From: Brachionus koreanus
Taxonomy: Eukaryota; Rotifera; Eurotatoria; Ploima; Brachionidae
DNA length: 10,117 nucleotides
Reading direction: 5' to 3'
Assembly: GCA_016987375.1 (NCBI GenBank)
Contig: PJRA01000555.1
Coordinates: 45,897-56,013 of the forward strand
Shown here one piece after another: positions 1 through 7,953 of this stretch. Positions within the stretch are counted from its first letter, which is position 1, and every line of letters begins with the position of its first letter. The position numbers and the translations under genes were made by a program. The notes under the pieces are model-generated. The model searched no databases. It was not told the DNA's origin and worked only from the letters and a program-made list of their open reading frames with translations.

Positions 1-222
1 CCGCAGAGTGTAAATAACGTTGGCTATTTCACAATGCGAAATATATTTTGTATCTAGTGGTTTAGCGGTCAATCAACATGTCTACCTTGGATAGTGTATT
101 AAGAAACAACTTGAACTAATGATTAAAGCGAATATTATCAGGATGGCACTTGTGTATTTTGACCTGACTTAGCATCATCTTATTATGCCAATATAAAATG
201 TTAGATAAAAATAATAAGGTTT
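1..222. other. Left-edge sequence, possibly more of the LINE relic
   Basis: No intact gene is visible. The stretch is less AT-rich than the DNA after position 500, and it runs directly into the recognisable LINE tail that begins near 223. Around 112-156 a plus-strand reading (ELMIKANIIRMA) weakly resembles the RLRWIGxxLRM segment that precedes the tail in this LINE family, so the relic may extend leftwards with frameshifts. That resemblance is too short to be certain. Confidence 0.3.
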
Positions 223-402
223 GTTGTAAAAGAAGTGAATCTAAATATACCAAAAGCAGGACCAATCGAAGGTTTTTGAGGAAATTTAAAAACTAAAGTT
301 TATGAAATGGGAATGACATGGGGAGAAGCAAGGATGAAGGTGAAAGATCGACTTGAGTGGAAATCAAAAGTAATGAGCCTATGCTCCACAAGGAGTGAAT
401 AA
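223..402 (+). pseudogene. C-terminal tail of a decayed LINE reverse transcriptase
   Basis: The plus-strand frame ending at the TAA of 400-402 reads ...GPIEGF*GNLKT..., then [31 protein letters not shown] and stop. This is the usual end of a non-LTR retrotransposon ORF2: a GRPxxTWR-like basic motif, MGxTWxEA, DRxxWR, then LCSTRS and the terminator. An in-frame TGA at 277-279 interrupts the GRPxxTW-like region, and nothing upstream is open, so this is a dead 5'-truncated fragment. The 96 nt at 307-402 match, inverted and without gaps, 5615-5710 inside ACO1 intron 7, with about ten mismatches by eye. Both are therefore copies of one family. Assignment to a LINE clade is from memory of the tail motif, not from a search. 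Confidence 0.75.
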
Positions 403-1346
403 GGAAAAAAAATGCCAAGACTGTTCGCTCTAGGCTTGCTATCATCCCTTGTCATAGAGTTTAATACCTTAACTGATATTATTGTTTCAAAAAGGAAAGC
501 TCAGTTATAATTAAAAAATCCTTGGTCTTTGTTAAATAAAAAATTTTTTATGTAAAAATTAATTTTGTGCCATTTTTTATTCTACATCTGTAAATAGCTG
601 TTAAAAATTATTGTTAAAATTTAAAAATCACTTGCTTTAATTTTTTTATTTGAGTTTGAATCATTTTATAATTTTTTAAATTAATCGTTCCCCAAACTAT
701 TTTTTTAAAAAAATTTCTTGTTTATGATAATTATTACTGGAAATGTTGTAAAAAACGTCTGTCTAAAACTATTCTATTAATCAAAGATTAGTGGTTGCTC
801 GTTGCAGCTCTTTGGCTTGTGGCTCATTAATTTTTAAACATCTCATTTTGGATTAATGCACCGAATATCAGAAAAAAAATGTGATTAAAATCATGAAAAA
901 GCACAAGGTGATAGGAATTTTTTTTTAAATTAAATTAAAAATTGTTAATAAAATATTTTGTTAATTTCTATTTTTTCATTTTTGTTTTCTATTATTTAAA
1001 TTAAAATTTTATAGATAATAATTTATTTTTAAATTTAAAAAAACGTGAAAATACTAAAATTTACAACACTAAAAATATCAAAAAAAAAAACACAAAATTA
1101 ATTTTAAATTATCAATGCTAAAACTGATTATTAACAAATTTATGATATGTTCATTTTTATTTTTGAAAAATTGTTGGTATTATAAAAGCGTTCTTGTGAA
1201 TTTTGGAACTTAAAACATTTTTTGATAATTTTAAATAAATGAACTCTTTCTTTTAGGGTAATTTCAATATTTTTAAAAATCGCTGTTGGGCTTTTGATCA
1301 ATACATCCTAGTCATCGAAATTTTGATTTTTCGACTAAAATTTTAC
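403..1346. other. AT-rich intergenic region downstream of GTF2A2
   Basis: This lies between the LINE stop codon and the stop codon of the minus-strand GTF2A2 gene. It is mostly A/T homopolymer-rich sequence without credible coding potential. A slightly GC-richer patch at about 785-860 gives a 21-codon minus-strand reading (MRCLKINEPQAKELQRATTN), which I do not recognise and do not call a gene. The 3' UTR of GTF2A2 should lie at the right end of this stretch. Confidence 0.6.
1156..1161 (-). promoter_or_regulatory. Candidate poly(A) signal of GTF2A2
   Basis: TTTATT on the plus strand is AATAAA on the minus strand, about 185 nt past the GTF2A2 stop codon. In DNA this AT-rich the hexamer is expected often by chance, so it is only the first plausible candidate in the correct orientation. 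Confidence 0.25.
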
Positions 1347-1818
1347 TTAATAAACATCAGAATTAAAAATTGTAAAACTTAATTTTACTTTTTTATCAGA
1401 TTTTGCTTCACATGCAACAATTTTTACATTTTGATTGCTTTCTAGTTTAATGGCCGGTGAGTTTTGTATAGTAATTTCAATTCCTTGAAACAAAAGCGTC
1501 CAAACATTATCACAATTTCGATAGGTGTCTAATTTTGACTTCAAAATTTTATTTATAAATTCCTTTAAATAACATTAATTTACTTTGAATGTTATTTTAT
1601 TGTTAACTTTGGCAGAAAAAATTTTTGAAATAGACTTATCGTACTCTTGAAACATTCGCTTCCCCCATTTGTCTGATATTTGGTTGGACTTACCACATTA
1701 ATAAATTTTGTTTATAAAATATTTTTGATCAAAATCTCACTTGTATGAATTCATCAAGTGTCTCTTGTAAAGCTAAACCTAGAGTAGTTGTTCTATAAAC
1801 TTCGTATTCATTACCCAT
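1347..1818 (-). CDS. GTF2A2: Transcription initiation factor IIA small (gamma) subunit, three exons
   Basis: Minus-strand gene, join(1347..1538, 1584..1688, 1741..1818) complemented, giving 124 aa. Exon 1 (26 codons) reads MGNEYEVYRTTTLGLALQET then LDEFIQ, matching the YRNTTLGxxLQExLDExIQ start of animal TFIIA-gamma. Exon 2 (35 codons) has SNQISDKWGKRMFQEYDKSI then a basic segment. Exon 3 has LDTYRNCDNVWTLL and VKIVACEAK, matching the family's LNTYRFCDNVWTF and VKIVACDGK. Introns of 52 nt (1689-1740) and 45 nt (1539-1583) both obey GT-AG in phase 0. The ATG at 1818 is preceded in frame by TAG nine bases upstream, which supports it as the start. TFIIA-gamma pairs with the alpha/beta subunit in the nucleus and stabilises TBP on the TATA box; the N-terminal half forms the four-helix bundle and the C-terminal half the beta-barrel. 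The human protein is about 109 aa; the excess here is mostly a C-terminal extension after VACEAK. The gene is transcribed divergently from ACO1. Confidence 0.93.
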
Positions 1819-2737
1819 TTTAAACTACAAGTTTATCTATGAAAAATTTAAATCACTATATTTTTGATATTATATTATTATCAAAAATTATTTTAAAATA
1901 TAAAATTTCTCCAATGATTCTAGTTCATTAAAGTTTAGGGTCACCGGCCAAATTTTTTTGATGAAAATTATAATTCGAAAATTGTTTGAATGTTTCATAA
2001 TTATTTTGAATACTAGAACAAATACTCAAGACCCTAAAATTTAATTTAATGATAGTTTTAAAAAACAAATATTCTTATCTCAGAAATTTAAAATTCAAGC
2101 TGTTAAAATTTCAGTCATCAATTTTTTTCGAATGTTATCTGAATTTTTCTAAATTATGCTTTAAAATTTTCTGAGCAGGTTTCTTGCAAATTTTCTAATA
2201 TAGATACGTAAAAATAACTAGCAATACACAAAGCGAGTGAACAATACATATTTTTAAAAATATTAAAATGCATAAATTTAAATTTCATTGCAAAAAGGAC
2301 TAGGTGGGCACATATTTAAGCAAATGCCTCATAATTTATTATTATAGATGTTTAAATTATTGAAAAATTGCATTATTATAAGATTAGTAGTGGAGAAGCT
2401 TTAATCAAATCCGGCTCAAAGTCTGCATTAAAGCACCTCACTTACATCTCACTCGTGGTTTTTAAATCCGCATAGAAATTTGTATATGTTTCAATATTTT
2501 TTTCAAAACAGTGTTCAAGGCAAAATCTTTAATTGCGTTTATAGTTTGTAATTCAGCTATCTCTTTTTTTGATAAGCTGTGAAAAATGAATTATCATCTA
2601 ACAGATAAATAATGTTATTATTTTAAATTTGAAATTAAAATTTTTTTCAATTTAAAATTAAATTTAGTTTCATTTTCATGCAAATAGCTCAAATTTTTTA
2701 GATTAAAGTAACCAAATTGAAACAATTAAGCTAAAAA
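1819..2737. promoter_or_regulatory. Shared upstream region of divergent GTF2A2 and ACO1
   Basis: These 919 nt separate the GTF2A2 start codon (minus) from the ACO1 start codon (plus), so both promoters and both 5' UTRs should lie here. No coding exon could be supported. Two non-random patches stand out: an inverted repeat at 1927-2045, and a less AT-rich stretch at about 2385-2475 that might be a non-coding exon, a control region or an old repeat. TATA-like strings are everywhere in this composition and are not informative. Confidence 0.6.
1927..2045. repeat. Imperfect inverted repeat, 16-nt arms
   Basis: The left arm ATTAAAGTTTAGGGTC (1927-1942) pairs with the right arm GACCCTAAAATTTAAT (2030-2045) at 15 of 16 positions, with 87 nt between them. 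The arms contain GGGTC/GACCC, uncommon in the local A/T background. It could be the termini of a small degenerate MITE-like element, a hairpin, or chance. No clear target-site duplication flanks it. Confidence 0.5.
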
Positions 2738-5700
2738 ATGCATACAGATGGACATACTTTTAAGATATTTTTAAAAGACTTGTTTATTGAAGGAGAAAAA
2801 TTCCAATACTATGACGTGTCTATCATAAACGAAGAAAAATACGGTAATTTATTAGAAAAATTATTAACTATTAAATAAATTCTATGTGTTTTTTTTTTTT
2901 TTTTTTTGAAGCATTACTTCCATATTCAATTAGAGTATTGCTCGAATCAGCAGTTAGAAATTGTGATGAATTTCAAGTTACCAGTAAAGATGTAAAAAAT
3001 ATTCTCAATTGGCCAGAAACACAAAAAAATGAAGTTGAGATACCATTTTTACCTTCGAGAGTCTTGCTCCAAGATTTTACGTAAGATTTAAGTCAAGAAC
3101 AAATCGCTAAAGCATAGCTGGCAAATAACTATGAGAAATATTTTTTTATAAAATCTCTCAGCATTTCTATTAATCTAAATTCATCAGATATTAAAAATAA
3201 TGCCGCTATTCAATTAAAAAAAATAAAAATAAAAAGCCTTGAATTTATTTATTAATTTTTCAAGAGGAGTTCCTGCAGTGGTTGATTTTGCAGCAATGAG
3301 AGATGCAATAAAAAGGTTAGGAGGCGATGCTCAAAAAATAAATCCTATATGTCCAGCAGACTTAGTTATTGATCATTCAATTCAAGTCGATGTAGCTAGA
3401 AGGTAAGATAATTGAGTCGATAATTTTTTTCTATTAGCTATTAGTTTTCTAACCCTAATGATTAACTTTAACATATTTGCGAATCATTTATTCTTGGCTT
3501 TAAAAAATCCAAGCTTGCCGATTGAATACGAAACAAAAAAACATCCAAAATCATAAGAAATTTAAAAATTTTTATAGATTAATTCAGCTGCCGGTGAAAA
3601 ATCAGCTTATTTTAGATTCGAGCCAACGAGCATGTGATGCGACAAATTTTTCGGTTGACACTTGTTCAAATCGCATAATACAAAACCGAAATTTTTTGCC
3701 AAAAAAAAATCCAAGTTTGTATCGTCAGTCCTTAAGTCCTCAGAATTATTTTTTGCAGCAAAATTTCCGCAAACAGGCCCAAGTATTGTCCAACCATCGA
3801 AATCAAAATAATAAAATCGAATATCTAAATAGTTATGAAATAAATAGTAATAATCAAATTTTAATTGAGACTGTTTTTGAGGAATGTCCGTTTCACAGTA
3901 TTCGAACCGAATGGTACATTCCAAATTTTTTAAAATTTTTTCTCGTCTTCTTAAAATTATTTCTAAAAAAATTTGATTTTTGTTGCATGATATTTTGCCT
4001 AACTTAAGAATTTCCATTCAATTAAATTATTGCTTAGATTTTTAAACAAATTCTTATTCAAATTTTAGTGCTGAAGCATTAGAAAAAAATCAGAAATTAG
4101 AGTTTGAAAGAAATTTAGAACGATTTCAATTTTTGAAATGGGGTGCAAATGCTTTTAAAAACATGTTAATAGTTCCTCCTGGCAGTGGCATTGTTCACCA
4201 AGTCAATTTAGAGTGCTTGGCCCGAGTTGTGTTCAATACTGACCATTTACTTTATCCAGACAGTTTAGTAGGAACAGATAGTCATACTACTATGATAAAC
4301 GGTCTTGGTATTGTTGGATGGGGCGTAGGAGGCATTGAGGGTATTCGCAATTTAGATAGTTTTGAATTTTTCCAAAATTATTTTGTTGCTTTTAGCTGAA
4401 GCTGTTATGCTTGGACAGTCGATTAGTATGGTTTTACCTCAAGTAGTTGGCTATAAAATTACTGGTAAATTAAACGATATGTGTACGTCTACTGATGTTG
4501 TGCTTACAATTACCAAAAATTTGAGGCAAATTGGTGTTGTAGGAAAATTTGTAGAATTCTTTGGACCTGGGGTTTATCAGCTTTCAATAGCTGATAGAGC
4601 GACAATTGCAAACATGTGTCCAGAATATGGAGCTACTATTGGATTTTTTCCAGCTGATGAAAAAGCAATTAAATACTTAGTGCAAACAGGTCGCAACAAT
4701 AAATCTATAAGATTTATTGAAGAGTACTTGAGAGCTACAAAAATGTTCAGAGATTACAACGATGAAAAATCAGACCCAATTTATAGTCAAGTACATGAAT
4801 TAGACTTATCGACTGTAAAGCCTTGCGTAAGTGGACCAAAACGACCCCAAGATAAAGTGTTTGTAAAAGACTTAAAAACTGAATTTGTCAAATCGCTCAC
4901 AAACAAAGTCGGATTTAGTGTAAAAATTAATTAAATTCTAAAATGAAATTGTTTTTTTTTCAAACGATTTTCTTAAGGGTTATGGTCTCAAGCCTGATGA
5001 TGTAAGTCGAGAAATAAAATTTGTTCATGAAAATGAAGAATATAGTTTGAAACATGGTTCAATTGTTATTGCAGCCATAACTTCATGTACAAATACAAGT
5101 AATCCATCAGTTATGTTAGCTGCAGGTCTATTGGCCAAAAAAGCAATTGAACTCGGACTCAAAGTTAAACCATACATAAAAACAAGTTTGTCGCCTGGAA
5201 GTGGAGTGGTTACTGAGTATTTGAACAAAAGTGGAATGCTTCCTGCTTTAGAAACATTGGGGTAATCTAGCTAATTAATTAATTTAAAAAATTAAAACTA
5301 ATTATCTATTTTTAAAGCTTTAACATAGTCGGATATGGTTGTATGACTTGCATTGGCAACAGTGGTCCTATTCCTGAATCAGTAACTGAAGCAATAGATA
5401 AAGTAAAAAAATAAACTTTTAATTAGTAAGAAAAAAAATCAATTTAGTTTTCAATTTAAAGTTTTCCAAGACATTTAGATATTCATGATATTAAGTAGTT
5501 ATCTTTTAGTTTAATTAAACGAAAAAATTTCAAAAGCATTGTTGATAAAACAATGCACCAAAATACTTAATTATAAAAATTTATGATCATTATCAATAAT
5601 AATTTTTTTTCTGCTTATTCACTCCTTTTGGATCATGGGCTCATTACCTTTGATTTCCACTCAAGTCGATCTTTTGTTTTTACCCTTGCTTCTCCCCATG

Positions 5701-7601
5701 TCATTCCCATTTCAATTATTTTTTACGTGGTTGCTGACCTTCATGTTATTGCTGGTCTTTCTACCTTACGCGGCCTTTGGGTGTCCATTGAAGGGCCTTT
5801 TTTGGTATTCTTTTTTTCGTTCATTCTAAGTCCAATTCATCGCAATCTTTTGTTCTCAATGCATTTACTTAATGGCTCTGAATTTGTTCTTTTGTAATTT
5901 TAATCATTCGACACTGTCTCAGGCAAGTGTTTAACCAGAATCTCCGTAGGCTTCAAGTATGGAAGGTGTTCAGACTTCTTTTGTCAGATTCATACATTCC
6001 TCAACATTCACTTCCGTGCATCAACTTTTGTTTTGAAAGTATTATCTATTCGCCGTGTAGTCTTGTTTTTTCAGATCCAGAATACAGGAAAATCCATGTA
6101 CTATTGTTTATTGGCCTGATCCTGTCCAGCGTTAGCTGTAAAGGTTTTCAGTCTCAAGCGTCATGACTGGCGTTGTATTGTCCTTTGGATTTTTGCTACT
6201 ACTCCCTTGAGTTTTTTCTGCTTTAACGATTTCTTTCTAACTTTTTTTAATTCTTGAACAGTTGGGTTGTTAGACTTGATCTTCAATAATTATTGAAAAA
6301 AACCGATCACGTTAATCTTTATTTATTTAAAATATAAGAAATTTCAATAGTTCATTTTATTCTTTAAAAAAAAAACAACAAAAAACAGCTCCTTAATAAA
6401 TTAACAAATATTAATTAAAAAAAATTTTTTGGCATTCAAGAATGATTTAATAGCAGTTGGAATTCTTAGCGGAAATCGAAATTTTGAGGGTCGCATTCAT
6501 CCATCAACTAGAGCAAACTATTTAGCATCACCTCCTTTAGTAATTGCTTATGCGATCGCCGGTCGCATTGACATAGACTTTGAAAATGAATCCTTAGGCT
6601 TTAGTGAGAAACTAAATCGTGAAATCTATCTGAGTGATATTTGGCCAACGCGTCAAGAACTACAAGAATTAGAAACGAACTATGTTATTCCTGAAATGTT
6701 TAACAAAGTTTATGAAAAAATTACTGTCGGAAGTCCTCAATGGGCTAATTTAACAGTTCCATTAACAGATTTATATCCTTGGAATTTAGAATCAACCTAT
6801 ATTAAACAACCACCATTTTTCGAAAATATGACTGCAGATTTACCACCAGTTCAGTCGATAAAAAATGCCAGGCTTTTACTGTATTTAGGAGATTCAATAA
6901 CCACTGATCACATTTCTCCGGCCGGTAGCATTGCTAGAAATAGTCCTGCAGCAAAATATTTGCTCGAAAGAGGACTAGCGCCACGTGATTTTAATTCGTA
7001 TGGATCACGTCGTGGAAACGATGCAGTTATGTCTCGAGGCACTTTTGCCAATATACGTCTTGTAAACAAATTGATGAATGGCCAAACAGGCCCAAAGACT
7101 ATTTTCTTTCCAAAAAATCAAATCATGGATGTTTACGATGCTGCAGATAATTATAAACGAGAAAATATACCCATAATTGTAATAGCTGGCAAAGAATACG
7201 GTTCGGGCTCGTCTAGAGACTGGGCAGCCAAAGGTCCATGGATGCTAGGAGTAAAAGCAATCATTGCAGAAAGCTATGAACGTATTCATAGAAGCAACTT
7301 AATTGGAATGGGAATAATTCCATTTCAATTTTTGAATGGAGAAACCGGTGAATCGCTTAATTTAAATGGAACAGAAAAATTCAACATATTGATTGATGAA
7401 AGTTTGACAGTTAAACAAATAGTTGAAGTAGAGGTATTATTATACATGCTATTCTAAATAAAAACATTATTGTAAAAAATTAAATTTTAGACTGACACTG
7501 GAATCAAATTTAAAGTTCTAACTAGAATAGATACTAATGTTGAGCTTAATTACATTAAAAATGGTGGAATTTTGAACTACATGATTCGAAAGTTTTTGTA
7601 G
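2738..7601 (+). CDS. ACO1: Cytosolic aconitase / iron regulatory protein 1, nine exons
   Basis: Exons join(2738..2843, 2912..3080, 3265..3402, 4069..4340, 4396..4919, 4978..5261, 5318..5402, 6441..7433, 7491..7601) give 893 aa; human IRP1 is 889. All eight introns are GT-AG and the frame closes at TAG 7599-7601. The ATG at 2738 has A at -3 and an in-frame TAA two codons upstream. The protein begins [20 protein letters not shown], aligned with the cytosolic N-terminus, with no mitochondrial presequence. With the 4Fe-4S cluster it isomerises citrate and isocitrate; without it the animal protein binds iron-responsive elements in mRNA. Cluster cysteines are present: C440 ([13 protein letters not shown]) and C506/C509 ([13 protein letters not shown]), equivalent to human C437, C503 and C506. 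Active-site arginines and serine are R539, R544 (SGNRNFEGR), R703 (ERGLAP), S783 and R785 ([10 protein letters not shown]). Also seen are [21 protein letters not shown] and IRKFL at the C-terminus. Length and motif spacing fit IRP1/AcnA, not shorter mitochondrial ACO2. Introns 3 and 7 are enlarged by other sequence. Whether it still binds RNA cannot be read from sequence alone. Confidence 0.96.
2844..2911 (+). other. ACO1 intron 1 with a long poly-T tract at its acceptor
   Basis: This 68-nt phase-1 intron starts GTAATT and ends GAAG. It contains 19 consecutive T residues (2889-2907) just before the acceptor. The ATG at 2884 lies inside the intron, so the coding sequence that seems to start there is an artefact. 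The true reading splices TAC-G to CA-TTA, giving [14 protein letters not shown], which aligns with the family's YGRLPFSIRVLLE. Confidence 0.85.
3403..4068 (+). other. ACO1 intron 3, 666 nt, enlarged
   Basis: The donor GTAAGA at 3403 and acceptor TTTTAG ending at 4068 splice AG to T (codon 138), restoring [14 protein letters not shown], where relatives read VDFNRRADSLQKNQ. Sequence between roughly 3590 and 3920 is less A/T-monotonous than the short introns and stays open for more than 400 nt on both strands. See the antisense ORF entry for the only candidate gene inside. Confidence 0.85.
3607..4017 (-). CDS. Unrecognised 136-codon antisense ORF nested in ACO1 intron 3
   Basis: A complete minus-strand ORF runs from ATG (4017-4015) to TAA (3609-3607), with TGA immediately before the ATG. 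The protein starts [20 protein letters not shown] and has no obvious signal peptide or membrane segment. I do not recognise a family. The spacing of [15 protein letters not shown] and [16 protein letters not shown] faintly recalls the second half of a CUB domain, but that is weak. Past the stop, the same frame continues for about 14 more sensible codons ([14 protein letters not shown]), which may mean the stop is recent and the ORF is a decaying fragment. In DNA this AT-rich a 136-codon open frame is unusual, though the opposite strand is open too. It may be a nested gene, a retrocopy piece, a mobile-element fragment, or chance. Confidence 0.25.
   Translation of the reverse strand: MEILKLGKISCNKNQIFLEIILRRREKILKNLECTIRFEYCETDIPQKQSQLKFDYYYLFHNYLDIRFYYFDFDGWTILGPVCGNFAAKNNSEDLRTDDTNLDFFLAKNFGFVLCDLNKCQPKNLSHHMLVGSNLK
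5536..5556. repeat. Perfect 8-bp hairpin
   Basis: GCATTGTT, loop GATAA, AACAATGC: an 8-bp perfect stem with a 5-nt loop inside ACO1 intron 7, about 60 nt from the LINE 3' end. No function is implied by its sequence. Confidence 0.5.
5615..6290 (-). pseudogene. Decayed LINE reverse-transcriptase 3' portion, antisense in ACO1 intron 7
   Basis: On the minus strand several frames carry, in order, LYSGSE (6087-6070), [62 protein letters not shown] and KSKVMS. The reading ends SKRSE and TAA at 5617-5615. This order matches the thumb and C-terminal region of LINE ORF2 proteins. Frameshifts break it, and stops replace expected Trp or Cys codons: TGA at 5839-5837 (RLRW), TGA at 5743-5741 (TWR), TAA at 5725-5723, TGA at 5635-5633 (the other copy has TGC). 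That is the mark of an old, non-functional insertion. The 3' end is sharp; the 5' limit is set only by the change in base composition near 6290. It is transcribed only as antisense intron sequence of ACO1. Confidence 0.75.
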
Positions 7602-7953
7602 ACGAGAAAAAATGAGAAAGTTTTAAAGAAACAATCGACTAATAGATAATTTAAGAAAATTAAAAAAAAAAAAAAACTCCTAGTTTTAAAAGTTTTATGA
7701 AAGATTTTCAAATTTTGTTTGTTAAACTTATTTTATTCTTAAAATTGATCTAAAATCAAATTTTGAATTCAAATAAATATTTTTAAAGTTTATTAAAATA
7801 AAACGTTATTTTTCTTTAAAAAAAAATAAATCAATTTCCATCAGGTATTGAATCCTGCAATTTTAACCAAACCAAGCCAATTTTTTCCTTAACAAAATAA
7901 AAAATAATAGAAAATTTTAGAGAGAATTTTGAAATTTTCTATAATTTCAAAGT
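7602..7953. other. ACO1 3' UTR and GatB upstream region
   Basis: 352 nt of A/T-rich DNA lie between two tandem genes. Possible poly(A) hexamers AATAAA for ACO1 occur at 7772-7777, 7797-7802 and 7825-7830. After them, TTTCCATCAG (ending 7844) and AAATTTTAG (ending 7920) look like 3' splice sites upstream of the GatB ATG. They could mark a 5'-UTR intron or a trans-splice acceptor, but nothing here proves either. Confidence 0.5.

Larger units (their letters stand above)
5403..6440 (+). other. ACO1 intron 7, 1038 nt, carrying an antisense LINE relic
   Basis: The donor GTAAAA at 5403 follows ...VTEAIDK, and the acceptor TTCAAG ending at 6440 precedes [17 protein letters not shown], giving the phase-0 join expected from relatives (EAITQGDLVAVG). 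Most of the extra length is the less AT-rich block of about 5615-6290, explained as an old LINE insertion in antisense orientation. The remainder is A/T-rich, with a small hairpin at 5536-5556. Confidence 0.9.

Noticed and set aside
1441..1950. TCACCGGCCA occurring inverted at about 1450 and at 1941
   Set aside because: Only ten bases match, one copy is coding sequence of GTF2A2, and identity does not extend into the flanks; probably coincidence.
2505..2520. CAGTGT as a possible iron-responsive element loop
   Set aside because: The flanking five-base arms do not pair and there is no bulged C in position. CAGTG at 3277, 4184 and 5360 lies in ACO1 coding sequence without IRE-like stems.
2884..3084. 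Apparent ORF starting with a run of phenylalanines
   Set aside because: Its start is inside ACO1 intron 1 (poly-T tract) and its last codons run past the exon 2 donor at 3081.
3522..4007. 161-codon plus-strand reading inside ACO1 intron 3
   Set aside because: It begins with TTG, is N/Q-rich and low in complexity, and lies within the intron. It looks like the shadow of the antisense ORF or chance.
4341..4395. Reading-through of exon 4 into [14 protein letters not shown]
   Set aside because: It is a 55-nt GT-AG intron; removing it restores [12 protein letters not shown] exactly as in aconitases.
5583..6166. Several plus-strand ORFs in intron 7
   Set aside because: They are complements of the antisense LINE relic, whose minus-strand reading carries recognisable reverse-transcriptase motifs.
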